This document shows, piece by piece, positions 36,610-44,864 of a stretch of 64,000 bases of DNA (positions within the stretch are counted from its first letter, which is position 1; every line of letters starts with the position of its first letter). Made by a program: the position numbers and the translations under genes. This DNA comes from Pseudomonas sp. Z8(2022) (GTDB taxonomy: Bacteria > Pseudomonadota > Gammaproteobacteria > Pseudomonadales > Pseudomonadaceae): the NCBI RefSeq assembly GCF_025837155.1, contig NZ_CP107549.1, positions 1,984,001 through 2,048,000 of the forward strand, read 5' to 3'. A model generated the notes under the pieces. That model was given only the letters and a program-made list of their open reading frames with translations. It was not told where the DNA came from and searched no databases.

Positions 36610-37392
36610 ATGAAGAAGACCCTGCTGCTGACTGCCCTGGCCGCTGCCCTGACCGCCTCTCTGGCCCACGCTGGCGAAAAGCTGAGCGTTGCCGCTACGC
36701 CGGTGCCGCACGCCGAAATCCTCGAACTGATCAAGCCCGAACTGGCCAAGCAGGGCGTGGACCTCGATATCAAGGTCTTCACCGACTACGTTCAGCCCAA
36801 CCTGCGGGTCAGCCAGAAGAACCTGGATGCCAACTACTTCCAGACCAAGCCCTACCTGGACAGTTTCAACGCTCAGCGCAGTACCGAACTGGTGATCGTA
36901 GAGGGCGTGCACGTCGAACCGTTCGGTGCCTATTCGGCCAAGTACAAGTCCCTCGACGAATTGCCAGATGGCGCCACTATCGCCATTCCCAACGACGTCA
37001 GCACCACTGGCCGTGCGCTGCTTCTGCTGCAGAAGGCCGGCGTGCTGACCCTCAAGGACCCCAACAGCGCCCAGTCGCTGCCACGCGATATCGTCGATAA
37101 CCCGCGCAACTTCAAGTTCCGCGAGCTGGAAGCGGCTACCGTGCCGCGCGTGCTGAATCAGGTCGACCTGGCGCTGATCAACACCAACTACGCGCTGGAA
37201 GCCAAACTCAATCCCAAGCGTGATGCGTTGGCCATCGAAGGCAGCGACTCGCCCTACGTCAATTATCTGGTAGCCCGTCCGGACAACCAGAACAGCGAGG
37301 CGATCAAGAAGCTGTCCGCTGCGCTGACCAGCCCGCAGGTGAAGGAATTTATCGAGAAACGATACGAAGGCGCGGTGTTGCCTGCCTTCTGA
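36610..37392 (+). CDS. Stand-alone MetQ/NlpA-family substrate-binding protein
   Basis: 260 residues from the ATG at 36610 (AAGGA upstream). Signal peptide MKKTLLLTALAAALTASLAH then AGEKLSV, again without a lipobox cysteine. NlpA features: FTDYVQPNLRVSQKNLDANY, YFQTKPYL and YSAKYKSLDELPDGATIAIP. There is no permease or ATPase gene with it; a strong terminator follows. It must use a remote or shared transporter, possibly the MetNI-type pair at 21066-22770. Divergent from dcyD. Confidence 0.92.
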   Translation: MKKTLLLTALAAALTASLAHAGEKLSVAATPVPHAEILELIKPELAKQGVDLDIKVFTDYVQPNLRVSQKNLDANYFQTKPYLDSFNAQRSTELVIVEGVHVEPFGAYSAKYKSLDELPDGATIAIPNDVSTTGRALLLLQKAGVLTLKDPNSAQSLPRDIVDNPRNFKFRELEAATVPRVLNQVDLALINTNYALEAKLNPKRDALAIEGSDSPYVNYLVARPDNQNSEAIKKLSAALTSPQVKEFIEKRYEGAVLPAF

Positions 37393-37475
37393 TTCGAACT
37401 TTTGGCGGCTCCTTCTGTGTCGTAGCTGCCCACCGTCGATCACGGTAGTAAACCTGTGCCAACGGGTTTGCGTTT

Positions 37476-37513
37476 ACGCCGAGCCGGCCCAGCCGTCTCG
37501 GCGTTCTTTTTTT
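37476..37513 (+). terminator. Rho-independent terminator after the metQ-like gene
   Basis: ACGCCGAG and CTCGGCGT form a perfect 8-base stem with a 13-base loop, followed by TCTTTTTTT. Classic intrinsic terminator on the plus strand, 84 bases after the stop codon. Confidence 0.85.
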
Positions 37514-37642
37514 ATTCGAAGTATCCGATACGGATGTCAGGGCTGCCGTCAGCCCGCGAAGTGCTCCAGGCGTTAACACCATAACCATATGCAAAAAAAG
37601 TATTTCCATTGGCGTGCTCATGCTGGATATCTTCTCGCTACA

Positions 37643-37658
37643 ACTTGTTATGACAAGT
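37643..37658. promoter_or_regulatory. GntR operator palindrome at the start of its own gene
   Basis: ACTTGT-TATG-ACAAGT: perfect 6-base arms around a 4-base centre, ending 4 bases before the first possible ATG of the GntR gene (20 before the second). Size and symmetry fit HutC-type GntR operators. Position suggests autorepression and control of the whole operon downstream. Confidence 0.65.
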
Positions 37659-37662
37659 AAAG

Positions 37663-38427
37663 ATGACGAGACGGAACATGGCCCAATTGCTACCGCTTTC
37701 CCCCGTGCCGCTGTATAGCCAGCTCAAGGAGCTGCTGCGTACGCGCATTCTCGACGGAACCTATCCGCCTCATAGCCGCATGCCTTCCGAGAGCGAGCTT
37801 GGCAAGGTGTTCGATGTCAGCCGAATCACCGTGCGTCAGGCCCTCGGCGACCTGCAGAAGGAAGGGCTGATCTTCAAGATCCACGGCAAGGGCACTTTTG
37901 TCGCCAAGCCCAAGGCGTTCCAGAACGTCAGCACCCTGCAGGGCTTGGCTGAATCCATGTCGCAGATGGGCTACGAGGTAATCAACCGTCTGATCAGCCT
38001 CAAGCACCTGCCGGCCAGCGCCAGAGTGGCCGAGCGCCTGCAACTTGAGGAGGGCGCGCCAGTGACCGAAATCAAGCGTGTGCGCCTGGTCAATCGCGAG
38101 CCGGTGTCACTGGAAGTCACCTACGTGCCGCGTGCCATCGGTGAGAAGCTGGAAAGGGCGGATCTGGTGGCTCGCGACATATTTCTGATCATCGAGAACG
38201 ACTGTGGCCTCGCCCTCGGTCATGCCGATCTGGCGATCGATGCGGTGCTTGCCGATGACGACCTGACCCATGCGCTGGACGTGGAGGATGGCGCGCCGAT
38301 CATGCGCATTGAGCGTCTGACCCACGCCGCCGACGGTACGCCGCTGGACTTCGAATACCTCTACTACCGTGGCGATGCCTTCCAGTACCGCCTGCGCATC
38401 GACCGCAACAAGGAGCGCCCGGCATGA
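37663..38427 (+). CDS. GntR-family (HutC/UTRA) transcriptional regulator
   Basis: 254 residues. The winged HTH covers about residues 15-80 (LYSQLKELLRTRILDGTYPP, then PSESELGKVFDVSRITVRQA); the UTRA effector domain follows at about 95-245 (ARVAERLQLEEGAPVTEIKR). UTRA domains sense small ligands, often the pathway substrate. The second Met (37678) is an alternative start and looks equally plausible. The stop overlaps the start of the AprA-like gene by 4 bases, so the regulator is the first gene of the operon. The palindrome at 37643 is its likely operator. Confidence 0.92.
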   Translation: MTRRNMAQLLPLSPVPLYSQLKELLRTRILDGTYPPHSRMPSESELGKVFDVSRITVRQALGDLQKEGLIFKIHGKGTFVAKPKAFQNVSTLQGLAESMSQMGYEVINRLISLKHLPASARVAERLQLEEGAPVTEIKRVRLVNREPVSLEVTYVPRAIGEKLERADLVARDIFLIIENDCGLALGHADLAIDAVLADDDLTHALDVEDGAPIMRIERLTHAADGTPLDFEYLYYRGDAFQYRLRIDRNKERPA

Positions 38428-40148
38428 ACACCCTCGAACGCGAATATGACCTGGTGGTTATCGGGGGAGGTACTGCCGGGCCGATGGCGGCGATCAAGGC
38501 CAAGGAAGCCAATCGCGAGTTGCGCGTGCTGCTGCTGGATAAGGCCAACGTCAAGCGCAGCGGCGCCATCAGCATGGGCATGGATGGCCTCAACAATGCG
38601 GTGATCCCAGGCCACGCCACCCCGGAGCAGTACACCAAGGAGATCACCATTGCCAACGACGGCATCGTCAATCAGGCAGCGGTGTACGCCTATGCGACCA
38701 AGAGTTTCGAGACCATCGAACAGCTCGACCGCTGGGGCGTGAAGTTCGAGAAGGACGAGACCGGCGACTACGCGGTGAAGAAGGTTCACCACATGGGCGC
38801 CTACGTGCTGCCAATGCCCGAAGGGCACGACATCAAGAAGGTGCTCTACCGTCAGCTCAAGCGTGCCCGGGTGGAAATCACCAATCGGGTGATCGCCACG
38901 CGCCTGCTGACCGATGCCGAGGGCGTAGTGAATGGTGTGATGGGCTTCGACTGCCGTACCGCCGACTTCCACCTGATCCGCGCCAAGGCGGTGATCCTCG
39001 CCTGCGGCGCCGCCGGGCGTCTGGGGCTGCCGGCCTCCGGCTATCTGATGGGCACCTACGAGAATCCGACCAATGCCGGCGACGGCTACGCCATGGCCTA
39101 TCACGCCGGCGCCGAGCTGGCGAACCTGGAATGCTTCCAGATCAACCCGCTGATCAAGGACTACAACGGCCCGGCCTGCGCCTACGTCACTGGCCCGCTG
39201 GGCGGCTACACCGCCAACAACAAGGGCGAGCGCTTCATCGAGTGCGACTACTGGAGCGGGCAGATGATGTGGGAGTTCCACCAGGAACTTGAAGGTGGCA
39301 ATGGCCCGGTGTTCCTCAAGCTCGATCACCTGGCGGAGGAAACCATTCAGACCATCGAGGACATCCTGCACAGCAACGAACGACCCAGCCGCGGCCAGTT
39401 CCACGCCAACCGCGGCACCGACTACCGCACCGGCATGGTCGAGATGCACATCTCCGAGATCGGCTTCTGCTCCGGCCACAGCGCCTCGGGCGTATGGGTC
39501 AACGAGAAGGCCGAGACCTCGGTGAAAGGTTTGTATGCTGCCGGTGACATGGCTGCAGTGCCGCACAACTACATGCTCGGCGCTTTTACCTATGGCTGGT
39601 TCGCCGGGGTCAACGCCGCGGAGTACATTGCCGGACGCGACTTCACTCCGGTGGACGTAGCACAGGTGACGCGTGAGCAGGCTCGAGTTTTTGCGCCACT
39701 CAACCGCGAGCACGGTCTGCCGCCGGCCCAGGTCGAGTACAAGCTGCGGCGCATGGTCAACGACTACCTGCAGCCGCCGAAAGTGACCAAGAAAATGGAA
39801 ATCGGCTTGACCCGGTTCGCCGAGATTCAGCGTGATCTGGATCAGCTCAAGGCCAACAACCCGCATGAGCTGATGCGCGCACTGGAGGTCAGCGTGATCC
39901 GCGACTGTGCCGAGATGGCTGCACGTGCCTCGCTGTTCCGCACCGAGAGCCGCTGGGGGCTGTACCACCACCGCGTCGACCACCCGCAGCGCAATGACGC
40001 CGAATGGTTCTGCCATGCCCATCTGAAGAAGGACGAGCAGGGCGCGATGATCAGCTTCAAGAAACCGGTCGAACCCTACGTGATCCCGCTGGACGCGGAG
40101 GAGCAGAGCGCCTACGACCGTTTGCGCGTGCGTAGCGATGCCGCGTAG
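38424..40148 (+). CDS. AprA-like FAD flavoprotein (fumarate reductase/APS reductase alpha family)
   Basis: 574 residues. The FAD dinucleotide motif GGGTAG is at 14-19, followed by DKANVKRSGAISMGMDGLNN, which resembles AprA (APS reductase alpha) rather than SdhA. GDGYAMAYHAGAELANLECF sits near 220-240, and the C-terminal FAD loop is GLYAAGDMAAVPHNYMLGAF near 369-387, also AprA-like. The succinate/fumarate-binding motifs of SdhA/FrdA are not evident. It probably exchanges electrons with the ferredoxin encoded next. True AprA sits in dissimilatory sulfur metabolism, which Pseudomonas lacks, so this is a paralogue with an unknown substrate, plausibly an imported sulfur compound given the neighbours. 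Confidence 0.88.
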   Translation: MNTLEREYDLVVIGGGTAGPMAAIKAKEANRELRVLLLDKANVKRSGAISMGMDGLNNAVIPGHATPEQYTKEITIANDGIVNQAAVYAYATKSFETIEQLDRWGVKFEKDETGDYAVKKVHHMGAYVLPMPEGHDIKKVLYRQLKRARVEITNRVIATRLLTDAEGVVNGVMGFDCRTADFHLIRAKAVILACGAAGRLGLPASGYLMGTYENPTNAGDGYAMAYHAGAELANLECFQINPLIKDYNGPACAYVTGPLGGYTANNKGERFIECDYWSGQMMWEFHQELEGGNGPVFLKLDHLAEETIQTIEDILHSNERPSRGQFHANRGTDYRTGMVEMHISEIGFCSGHSASGVWVNEKAETSVKGLYAAGDMAAVPHNYMLGAFTYGWFAGVNAAEYIAGRDFTPVDVAQVTREQARVFAPLNREHGLPPAQVEYKLRRMVNDYLQPPKVTKKMEIGLTRFAEIQRDLDQLKANNPHELMRALEVSVIRDCAEMAARASLFRTESRWGLYHHRVDHPQRNDAEWFCHAHLKKDEQGAMISFKKPVEPYVIPLDAEEQSAYDRLRVRSDAA

Positions 40149-40226
40149 CTGTGTACGCAAAGAATTTTGCGGCATATGCCGCATGCAATCGAAGCAGAGA
40201 GCCACAAGGCTCCCAGGAACTTTGAA

Positions 40227-40472
40227 ATGGCCTATCAGCCCCAGGAAATCTTCTTTCGCAGCAGCGCACCGGTAACAGTCGATGAAGACAAGTGCATCGC
40301 CGACAAGGGCTGCACCGTGTGCGTCGAGGTCTGCCCGATGGACTTGCTGGCGATCAACCCGGCCACGCAGAAGGCCTACATGGCCTTCGACGAATGCTGG
40401 TACTGCATGCCCTGCGAGAAGGACTGCCCAACCGGCGCGGTGAAAGTGGAGATTCCCTACCTGCTGCGTTGA
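40227..40472 (+). CDS. Ferredoxin with two [4Fe-4S] clusters, AprB-like
   Basis: 81 residues from the ATG at 40227, with AGGA 8 bases upstream; the 20 upstream codons are not part of the protein. Two cluster motifs: CIADKGCTVCVEVCP (Cx5Cx2Cx3CP) and CWYCMPCEKDCP (Cx2Cx2Cx3CP). This is the size of the ferredoxin part of AprB without its tail. Lying 78 bases after the AprA-like gene, it is the natural electron partner, giving a two-subunit cytoplasmic oxidoreductase. Confidence 0.9.
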   Translation: MAYQPQEIFFRSSAPVTVDEDKCIADKGCTVCVEVCPMDLLAINPATQKAYMAFDECWYCMPCEKDCPTGAVKVEIPYLLR

Positions 40473-40647
40473 GTCGGTGCGTACAGGGCACCCTGCGTAA
40501 TCCACTGCTCCCGGATTTTCATCCGGCTACAAAAAAACTGCCATCCGGCCAACCACCGGACGCCTGATGCAATACCCCTCGTTTCCCACCAGCTCACCTG
40601 CTGGCGGAGACGACTCCAACACTCAATGATTCGAGGGGAGAACACCC

Positions 40648-42054
40648 ATGCTCTTGCGTAGCACCCTGGCCGGCCTTGCGCTGACCATTGCCGCCGCCCA
40701 GGCGTCGGCCGAAACCATCCGCGTCGCCATCGGCACCCAGGACACCACCATAAATTGCGCCGCCGGCGGTCTGCTCATTCGTGAGCTGGGCTTGCTCGAC
40801 AAGTACCTGCCGAAGGAAGGCAAGTATAGGGACGCCGACTACGTCGTCGAATGGAAAAACTTCACCAGCGGCGCGCCGCTGACAAACGAGATGGTCGCCG
40901 GAAAACTGGATTTCGGTGCCATGGCTGAATTCCCGGCTGCCTTCAATGGCGTCGCCCACGAGGAGGCGGGCAAGCGCAGTCTGCTGATCAACGTGCTGTC
41001 CGGCAGCATCAAGGGCAGTGGCAACGGCATCGTGGTGCCGGCTGCCTCGCCAGTGCAGTCGCTGGCCGACCTCAAGGGCAAGACCATTTCAGTGCCCTTC
41101 GCCTCCACGGCTCATGGCGTACTGCTGCGTGCGATCCAGGCCCAGGGCTGGGACCCGGAAAAAGACGTACGGATCATCGCCCAGGCACCAGAGATTGCCG
41201 GTTCGGCACTGCGCAGCAACCGTATCGATGCCCATGCCGACTTCGTGCCCTTCGCCGACCTGTTCCCCAACCGTGGCTTCGCCCGCAAGATCTTCGATGG
41301 CTCGCAGACCCAGGCTCCGACCTTCCATGGGGGCCTGGTCAACGCCGAGTACGCCGAGAAGTACCCGGAAGTGGTGGTCGCCTATCTGCGTGCCGGTATC
41401 GAAGCCAACCAGTTGCTGGCCAGCGACCCGGAGAAGTACAGCCTGCTGATCGAGAAGGTCACCGGTATCGAAGCCGAGGTGAACTACCTGTTCCATGGCC
41501 CACTGGGCCTGCAGACCCGCGACCTGACCTGGAAGCCGGAGTACCGCAAGGCGGTGGCAGGCGCGCTGGAAACCCTCAAGACGCTCAAGCGGACCAACCG
41601 CGATCTCGACCTGAACACCTTCATAGACGACCGCTACGTGCGTCAGGCCTTTGCAGCGTCCGGCGTGGACTACGAAAAGGCGCTGGCCGACTACGCGCCG
41701 ATCGCCCTGAAGGCCAGCGATGCGGTCACCGGCAAGCCGATCACCGACTTCAAGCGTGTCGCGCAGATATGGGTGCGTGGCGAAGACAAGGTACGCAGCT
41801 ACGCCTCGCCGGAAGCCGCGCTCCAGGCTTTGGCTACCTTGGAAGAAGAGGGCAAGGACATCCGTGCCATCTACGCCCATGCCGCCGACAGCGGGCTCAA
41901 GCTGCTGGCCAACCAGGCCTGGTTCGTGCGCAACGGCAAGGGTGAGCTGAACGCCTTCCTGCTCAAGGAGCAGGCCCAGTCCTACGCCCAGGCCAACGGC
42001 GGCGAAGCGCTGGACTTCGTCGACGTCAACCAGAAACTGGTGGCACAACGCTGA
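40648..42054 (+). CDS. ABC transporter substrate-binding protein, long NitT/TauT-type
   Basis: 468 residues, well above the 320-350 of TauA/SsuA. A signal peptide ends at AAQASAETI. The first 300 residues follow the NMT1/TauA pattern (IRVAIGTQDTTINCAAGGLL, GNGIVVPAASPVQSLADL, VPFASTAHGVLLRA); the last 150 are an extra domain with conserved Trp and Tyr residues whose role is unknown. GAGGGGAG precedes the ATG. The ligand is unknown; the pocket includes Cys37, unusual for this family. It is encoded between the redox pair and its permease, so it should bring in the substrate of the AprA-like enzyme. Confidence 0.9.
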   Translation: MLLRSTLAGLALTIAAAQASAETIRVAIGTQDTTINCAAGGLLIRELGLLDKYLPKEGKYRDADYVVEWKNFTSGAPLTNEMVAGKLDFGAMAEFPAAFNGVAHEEAGKRSLLINVLSGSIKGSGNGIVVPAASPVQSLADLKGKTISVPFASTAHGVLLRAIQAQGWDPEKDVRIIAQAPEIAGSALRSNRIDAHADFVPFADLFPNRGFARKIFDGSQTQAPTFHGGLVNAEYAEKYPEVVVAYLRAGIEANQLLASDPEKYSLLIEKVTGIEAEVNYLFHGPLGLQTRDLTWKPEYRKAVAGALETLKTLKRTNRDLDLNTFIDDRYVRQAFAASGVDYEKALADYAPIALKASDAVTGKPITDFKRVAQIWVRGEDKVRSYASPEAALQALATLEEEGKDIRAIYAHAADSGLKLLANQAWFVRNGKGELNAFLLKEQAQSYAQANGGEALDFVDVNQKLVAQR

Positions 42055-42061
42055 CGATATT

Positions 42062-42246
42062 CCCTCTCCCCTGACCCCTCGGCTTTAGCGTCCTGCGTCG
42101 CCCTACCTCCTGCATCCATGCAGTCGTCTTCCGCAAGCGGGAGAGGGCGACTCGCGCCTGATGCGGCGTTCGGCTGCACATGACCTGTGTTGCCGAGCAC
42201 AGCTACAGTCCCCTCTTCCATTGATGGGAGAGGGGCGGGGAGAGGG
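42062..42246. repeat. CCCTCTCC/GGAGAGGG intergenic repeat, copy A
   Basis: Contains CCCTCTCCCCTGACCCCTC, GCAAGCGGGAGAGGG and, at 42210-42235, the hairpin CCCCTCTTCCATTGATGGGA plus GAGGGG. Related copies occur at 60410 and 62145 inside the liu operon. Here it separates the binding-protein and permease genes. It resembles known short palindromic repeats of Pseudomonas genomes. Confidence 0.75.
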
Positions 42247-42265
42247 CATTCCCTGGAGAGCCCAT

Positions 42266-43045
42266 ATGACACACCTCTATCGCTGGCCCACGCGTCTGGC
42301 CTCGCTGGCCGCCTGCCTGCTGTTCTGGCAGGTGGCCGCCAACCAGCGCCTGGATCTGGGGCTGATCGCCTTTACCTACGTGCCGACTCCAGCCGCGGTG
42401 CTGGATGCCGTCTGGCACCTGCTGCAATCGAGCAAGCTCGCCGATCACCTCGGCAGCAGCCTGGGCCGGGTGTTCGCCGGCTACCTCAGCGCGGCCATAA
42501 CTGGTGTGTTGCTGGGCCTGGCCATCGGCCGCTCCAAATGGGCCGAGGACAGCCTGTTGCCGCCCCTGGAGGTATTGCGGCCGATTCCCGCCGTGGCCTG
42601 GATTCCCCTGGCCATCCTGATGTTTCCCTCGTCGGAGCTGTCGATGGTGTTCATCACATTCACCGGCGCACTGTTCCCCATCCTGCTCAACACCGTGCAT
42701 GGGGTGGAGGGTGTCGACCCACGGCTGATCGCCTCGGCGCGCAGCCTGGGGGCAGGGCGCCTGGCGATCCTGCGTGAGGTGATCCTGCCCGGCGCGGCGC
42801 CAAGCATCGTCACCGGCTTGGCCATCGGCATGGGCACCTCCTGGTTCTGCCTGGTCACCGCCGAGATGATCTCCGGCCAGTTCGGCATCGGTTACTACAC
42901 TTGGGAGTCCTACACCATTCAAAACTACCCGGACATCGTCGTCGGCATGTTGTTGATCGGCCTGCTGGGTATGGTCAGCAGCGGCCTGGTCAAGCGCCTC
43001 GGCGGCCTGGCCACGCCCTGGTACCGCAGTGGAGCACAGCGATGA
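42266..43045 (+). CDS. ABC transporter permease, NitT/TauT-type
   Basis: 259 residues from the ATG at 42266, with GGAGAG 7 bases upstream; the frame upstream of it runs through the repeat and is not real. Six hydrophobic segments. The coupling loop is ASARSLGAGRLAILREVILP followed by GAAPSIVTGLAIGMGTSWFC. It overlaps the ATPase gene by 4 bases. Confidence 0.92.
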   Translation: MTHLYRWPTRLASLAACLLFWQVAANQRLDLGLIAFTYVPTPAAVLDAVWHLLQSSKLADHLGSSLGRVFAGYLSAAITGVLLGLAIGRSKWAEDSLLPPLEVLRPIPAVAWIPLAILMFPSSELSMVFITFTGALFPILLNTVHGVEGVDPRLIASARSLGAGRLAILREVILPGAAPSIVTGLAIGMGTSWFCLVTAEMISGQFGIGYYTWESYTIQNYPDIVVGMLLIGLLGMVSSGLVKRLGGLATPWYRSGAQR

Positions 43046-43899
43046 GCGCCTACGAGAAAGCCCCCGAGCCCGGCCGCATCGACGGCCGCCAGCTGTCCAT
43101 TCGTCTCGGTCATGGCCGTGATGCCTTCGAGGCGGTACAGGCGCTGGACTTCACTGTTGAACCCGGCGAGTTCGTGTGCATCCTCGGCCCGTCCGGTTGT
43201 GGCAAGTCGACCCTGCTCGGCGCCCTGGCCGGCCATCTGCGCCCGGCCGGCGGCAGCCTGCTGGTGGACGGCGCGCCAATCTCCGGCCCGTCGCCGGAGC
43301 GCGGCATGGTGTTCCAGCACCACACCCTGCTGCCCTGGCGCAGCGTGCTGGACAACGTCGCCTTCGGCCTGAAGATGCAGGGCATCGGCAAGATCGAACG
43401 GTGCAGCCAGGCTGCCGAAATGCTACGGCTGGTCGGCTTGCAGGATTTCGCCACTCGCTGGCCCAGCCAGCTGTCCGGCGGCATGCAGCAGCGTGCCGAG
43501 ATCGCCCGTGTGCTGATCAACCGGCCGCGCCTTCTGCTCATGGACGAGCCGTTCGGAGCCCTCGACGCGCAGACCCGTTCGCGTATGCAGGAGCTGCTGC
43601 TGGATATCTGGACGCGCATCCGCACCACCGTGGTGTTCGTCACCCACGATATCGACGAGGCGCTGTTCCTCGCCGATCGCATCCTGGTGATGAGCCCGCG
43701 TCCTGGCCGCTTCATCGAAGATCTGCGTCTGGAGTTCCCGCGCCCGCGCAATGCCAGCCTGCTGACCAGCCCCGGTTTCGTCCATTTCAAACGCCACTGC
43801 CTGGACCTGCTGCGCCACGAGGAAGGACGCGAGTTGCCGCGCCTCACTCCGTTGGGCTTGCCGACCACCGACCACCCGCCACTGCGAATAGCCTTATGA
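43042..43899 (+). CDS. ABC transporter ATP-binding protein, NitT/TauT-type
   Basis: 285 residues from the ATG at 43042 (ATGA overlap with the permease stop). Walker A GPSGCGKST at 49-57, Q-loop segment MVFQHHTLLPWRSVLDNVAF, signature LSGGMQQRAEIARVL, Walker [14 protein letters not shown], switch His in FVTHDIDEALFLADR. Like TauB/SsuB but with about 30 extra C-terminal residues. Overlaps the HEAT-repeat gene by 4 bases. Confidence 0.92.
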   Translation: MSAYEKAPEPGRIDGRQLSIRLGHGRDAFEAVQALDFTVEPGEFVCILGPSGCGKSTLLGALAGHLRPAGGSLLVDGAPISGPSPERGMVFQHHTLLPWRSVLDNVAFGLKMQGIGKIERCSQAAEMLRLVGLQDFATRWPSQLSGGMQQRAEIARVLINRPRLLLMDEPFGALDAQTRSRMQELLLDIWTRIRTTVVFVTHDIDEALFLADRILVMSPRPGRFIEDLRLEFPRPRNASLLTSPGFVHFKRHCLDLLRHEEGRELPRLTPLGLPTTDHPPLRIAL

Positions 43900-44864
43900 C
43901 CGATCTGACCACCAATAACCCGGACATTCTCGAGCTGTTGCCGCGTCTGGCCGATGCCGACGCCGCCGTCCGCCGCATTGCCCTGATCGAGCTGGCCGAT
44001 CTGGAAGACCCCGACGCCTTGCCCTGGTTGACCCGCACCCTGGGTGACGACCCTGCCTTTGAGGTGCGCGCCGAGGCCGCGCGCTTGCTGGAGGCCTGGG
44101 AAGAGCCGGAAGTGGTCTCCGCCTTATGCGCTGCGCTCGCCGATGCAAATGAGACAGTGCGGGCCGCCGCAGCTCAGAGCCTGTCCGAGTTGAAGAGCGC
44201 CGAGGCTGGCAGGGTGATCCTGCCCTGGGCTGCTCATGACGACGCTTTCGTTCGTGCCAGTGCCCTGCGTGCTCTGCGCGAGCTGCGTCTGGTCGAGGCC
44301 GCGCCGCTGGCTCTGGGTGCATTGCACGACAGCCACGCCTTCGTCCGCCGCGAGGCAGTCGGCATCCTCGGCTGGCTGAAGCAGATCGACGCGTTGCCGG
44401 CCCTGGCCACCCTGGCCAGCAGCGATCCGGATACCGAAGTGCGCCGAGCTGCCGCCGGTGCCCTGGGACTGGCCAATGACGCCACCGTACTTCCCGCCCT
44501 GCGCGTGGCCTTGTGTGACCGCGAATGGCAGGTACGCGAGGAAGCAGCCACTACCCTTGGCAAGGTTGGCCAGAGCGAGGCCGGCCCGGCCCTGATCGAC
44601 GCGTTGGCCGACGGCTACTGGCAAGTGCGCCTGCGCGCGGCCCGAGCATTGGGCAGGCTGCGTTTCGCCGCCGCACTGCCGGAGCTGGTCGACCTGCTCG
44701 GTCACAGCATCAGCAACCTGCGCAAGGAGGCCGCCCTGGCCCTTGGCGAGCTGGCCGACATTAGCGCCGTACCAGCGCTGCAAGCGGCAGAAAACGACGG
44801 CGACCCGGAGGTGCGCAAGGCCGTGCGTATCGCCCTCGCGCAGTTGCAGGACGCGAACCAGTGA
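43896..44864 (+). CDS. HEAT-repeat protein
   Basis: 322 residues made almost wholly of about ten 30-residue HEAT units (for example VRAEAARLLEAWEEPEVVSA, VRAAAAQSLSELKSAEAG, VRREAVGILGWLKQIDALPA, VRRAAAGALGLANDATVLPA). It has the Arg/Asp positions of PBS-lyase-type repeats. Such scaffolds bind proteins or cofactors; examples help assemble metal or bilin enzymes. No signal peptide, so cytoplasmic. Start fixed by the ATGA overlap with the ATPase gene. Its neighbours suggest it may assist the flavoprotein/ferredoxin pair or regulate the transporter; function unknown. Confidence 0.85.
   Translation: MTDLTTNNPDILELLPRLADADAAVRRIALIELADLEDPDALPWLTRTLGDDPAFEVRAEAARLLEAWEEPEVVSALCAALADANETVRAAAAQSLSELKSAEAGRVILPWAAHDDAFVRASALRALRELRLVEAAPLALGALHDSHAFVRREAVGILGWLKQIDALPALATLASSDPDTEVRRAAAGALGLANDATVLPALRVALCDREWQVREEAATTLGKVGQSEAGPALIDALADGYWQVRLRAARALGRLRFAAALPELVDLLGHSISNLRKEAALALGELADISAVPALQAAENDGDPEVRKAVRIALAQLQDANQ

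Noticed and set aside
38364..40505. Long minus-strand frame opposite the AprA-like and ferredoxin genes
   Set aside because: Antisense shadow with no start signal and no family motifs; the plus-strand genes are unmistakable.
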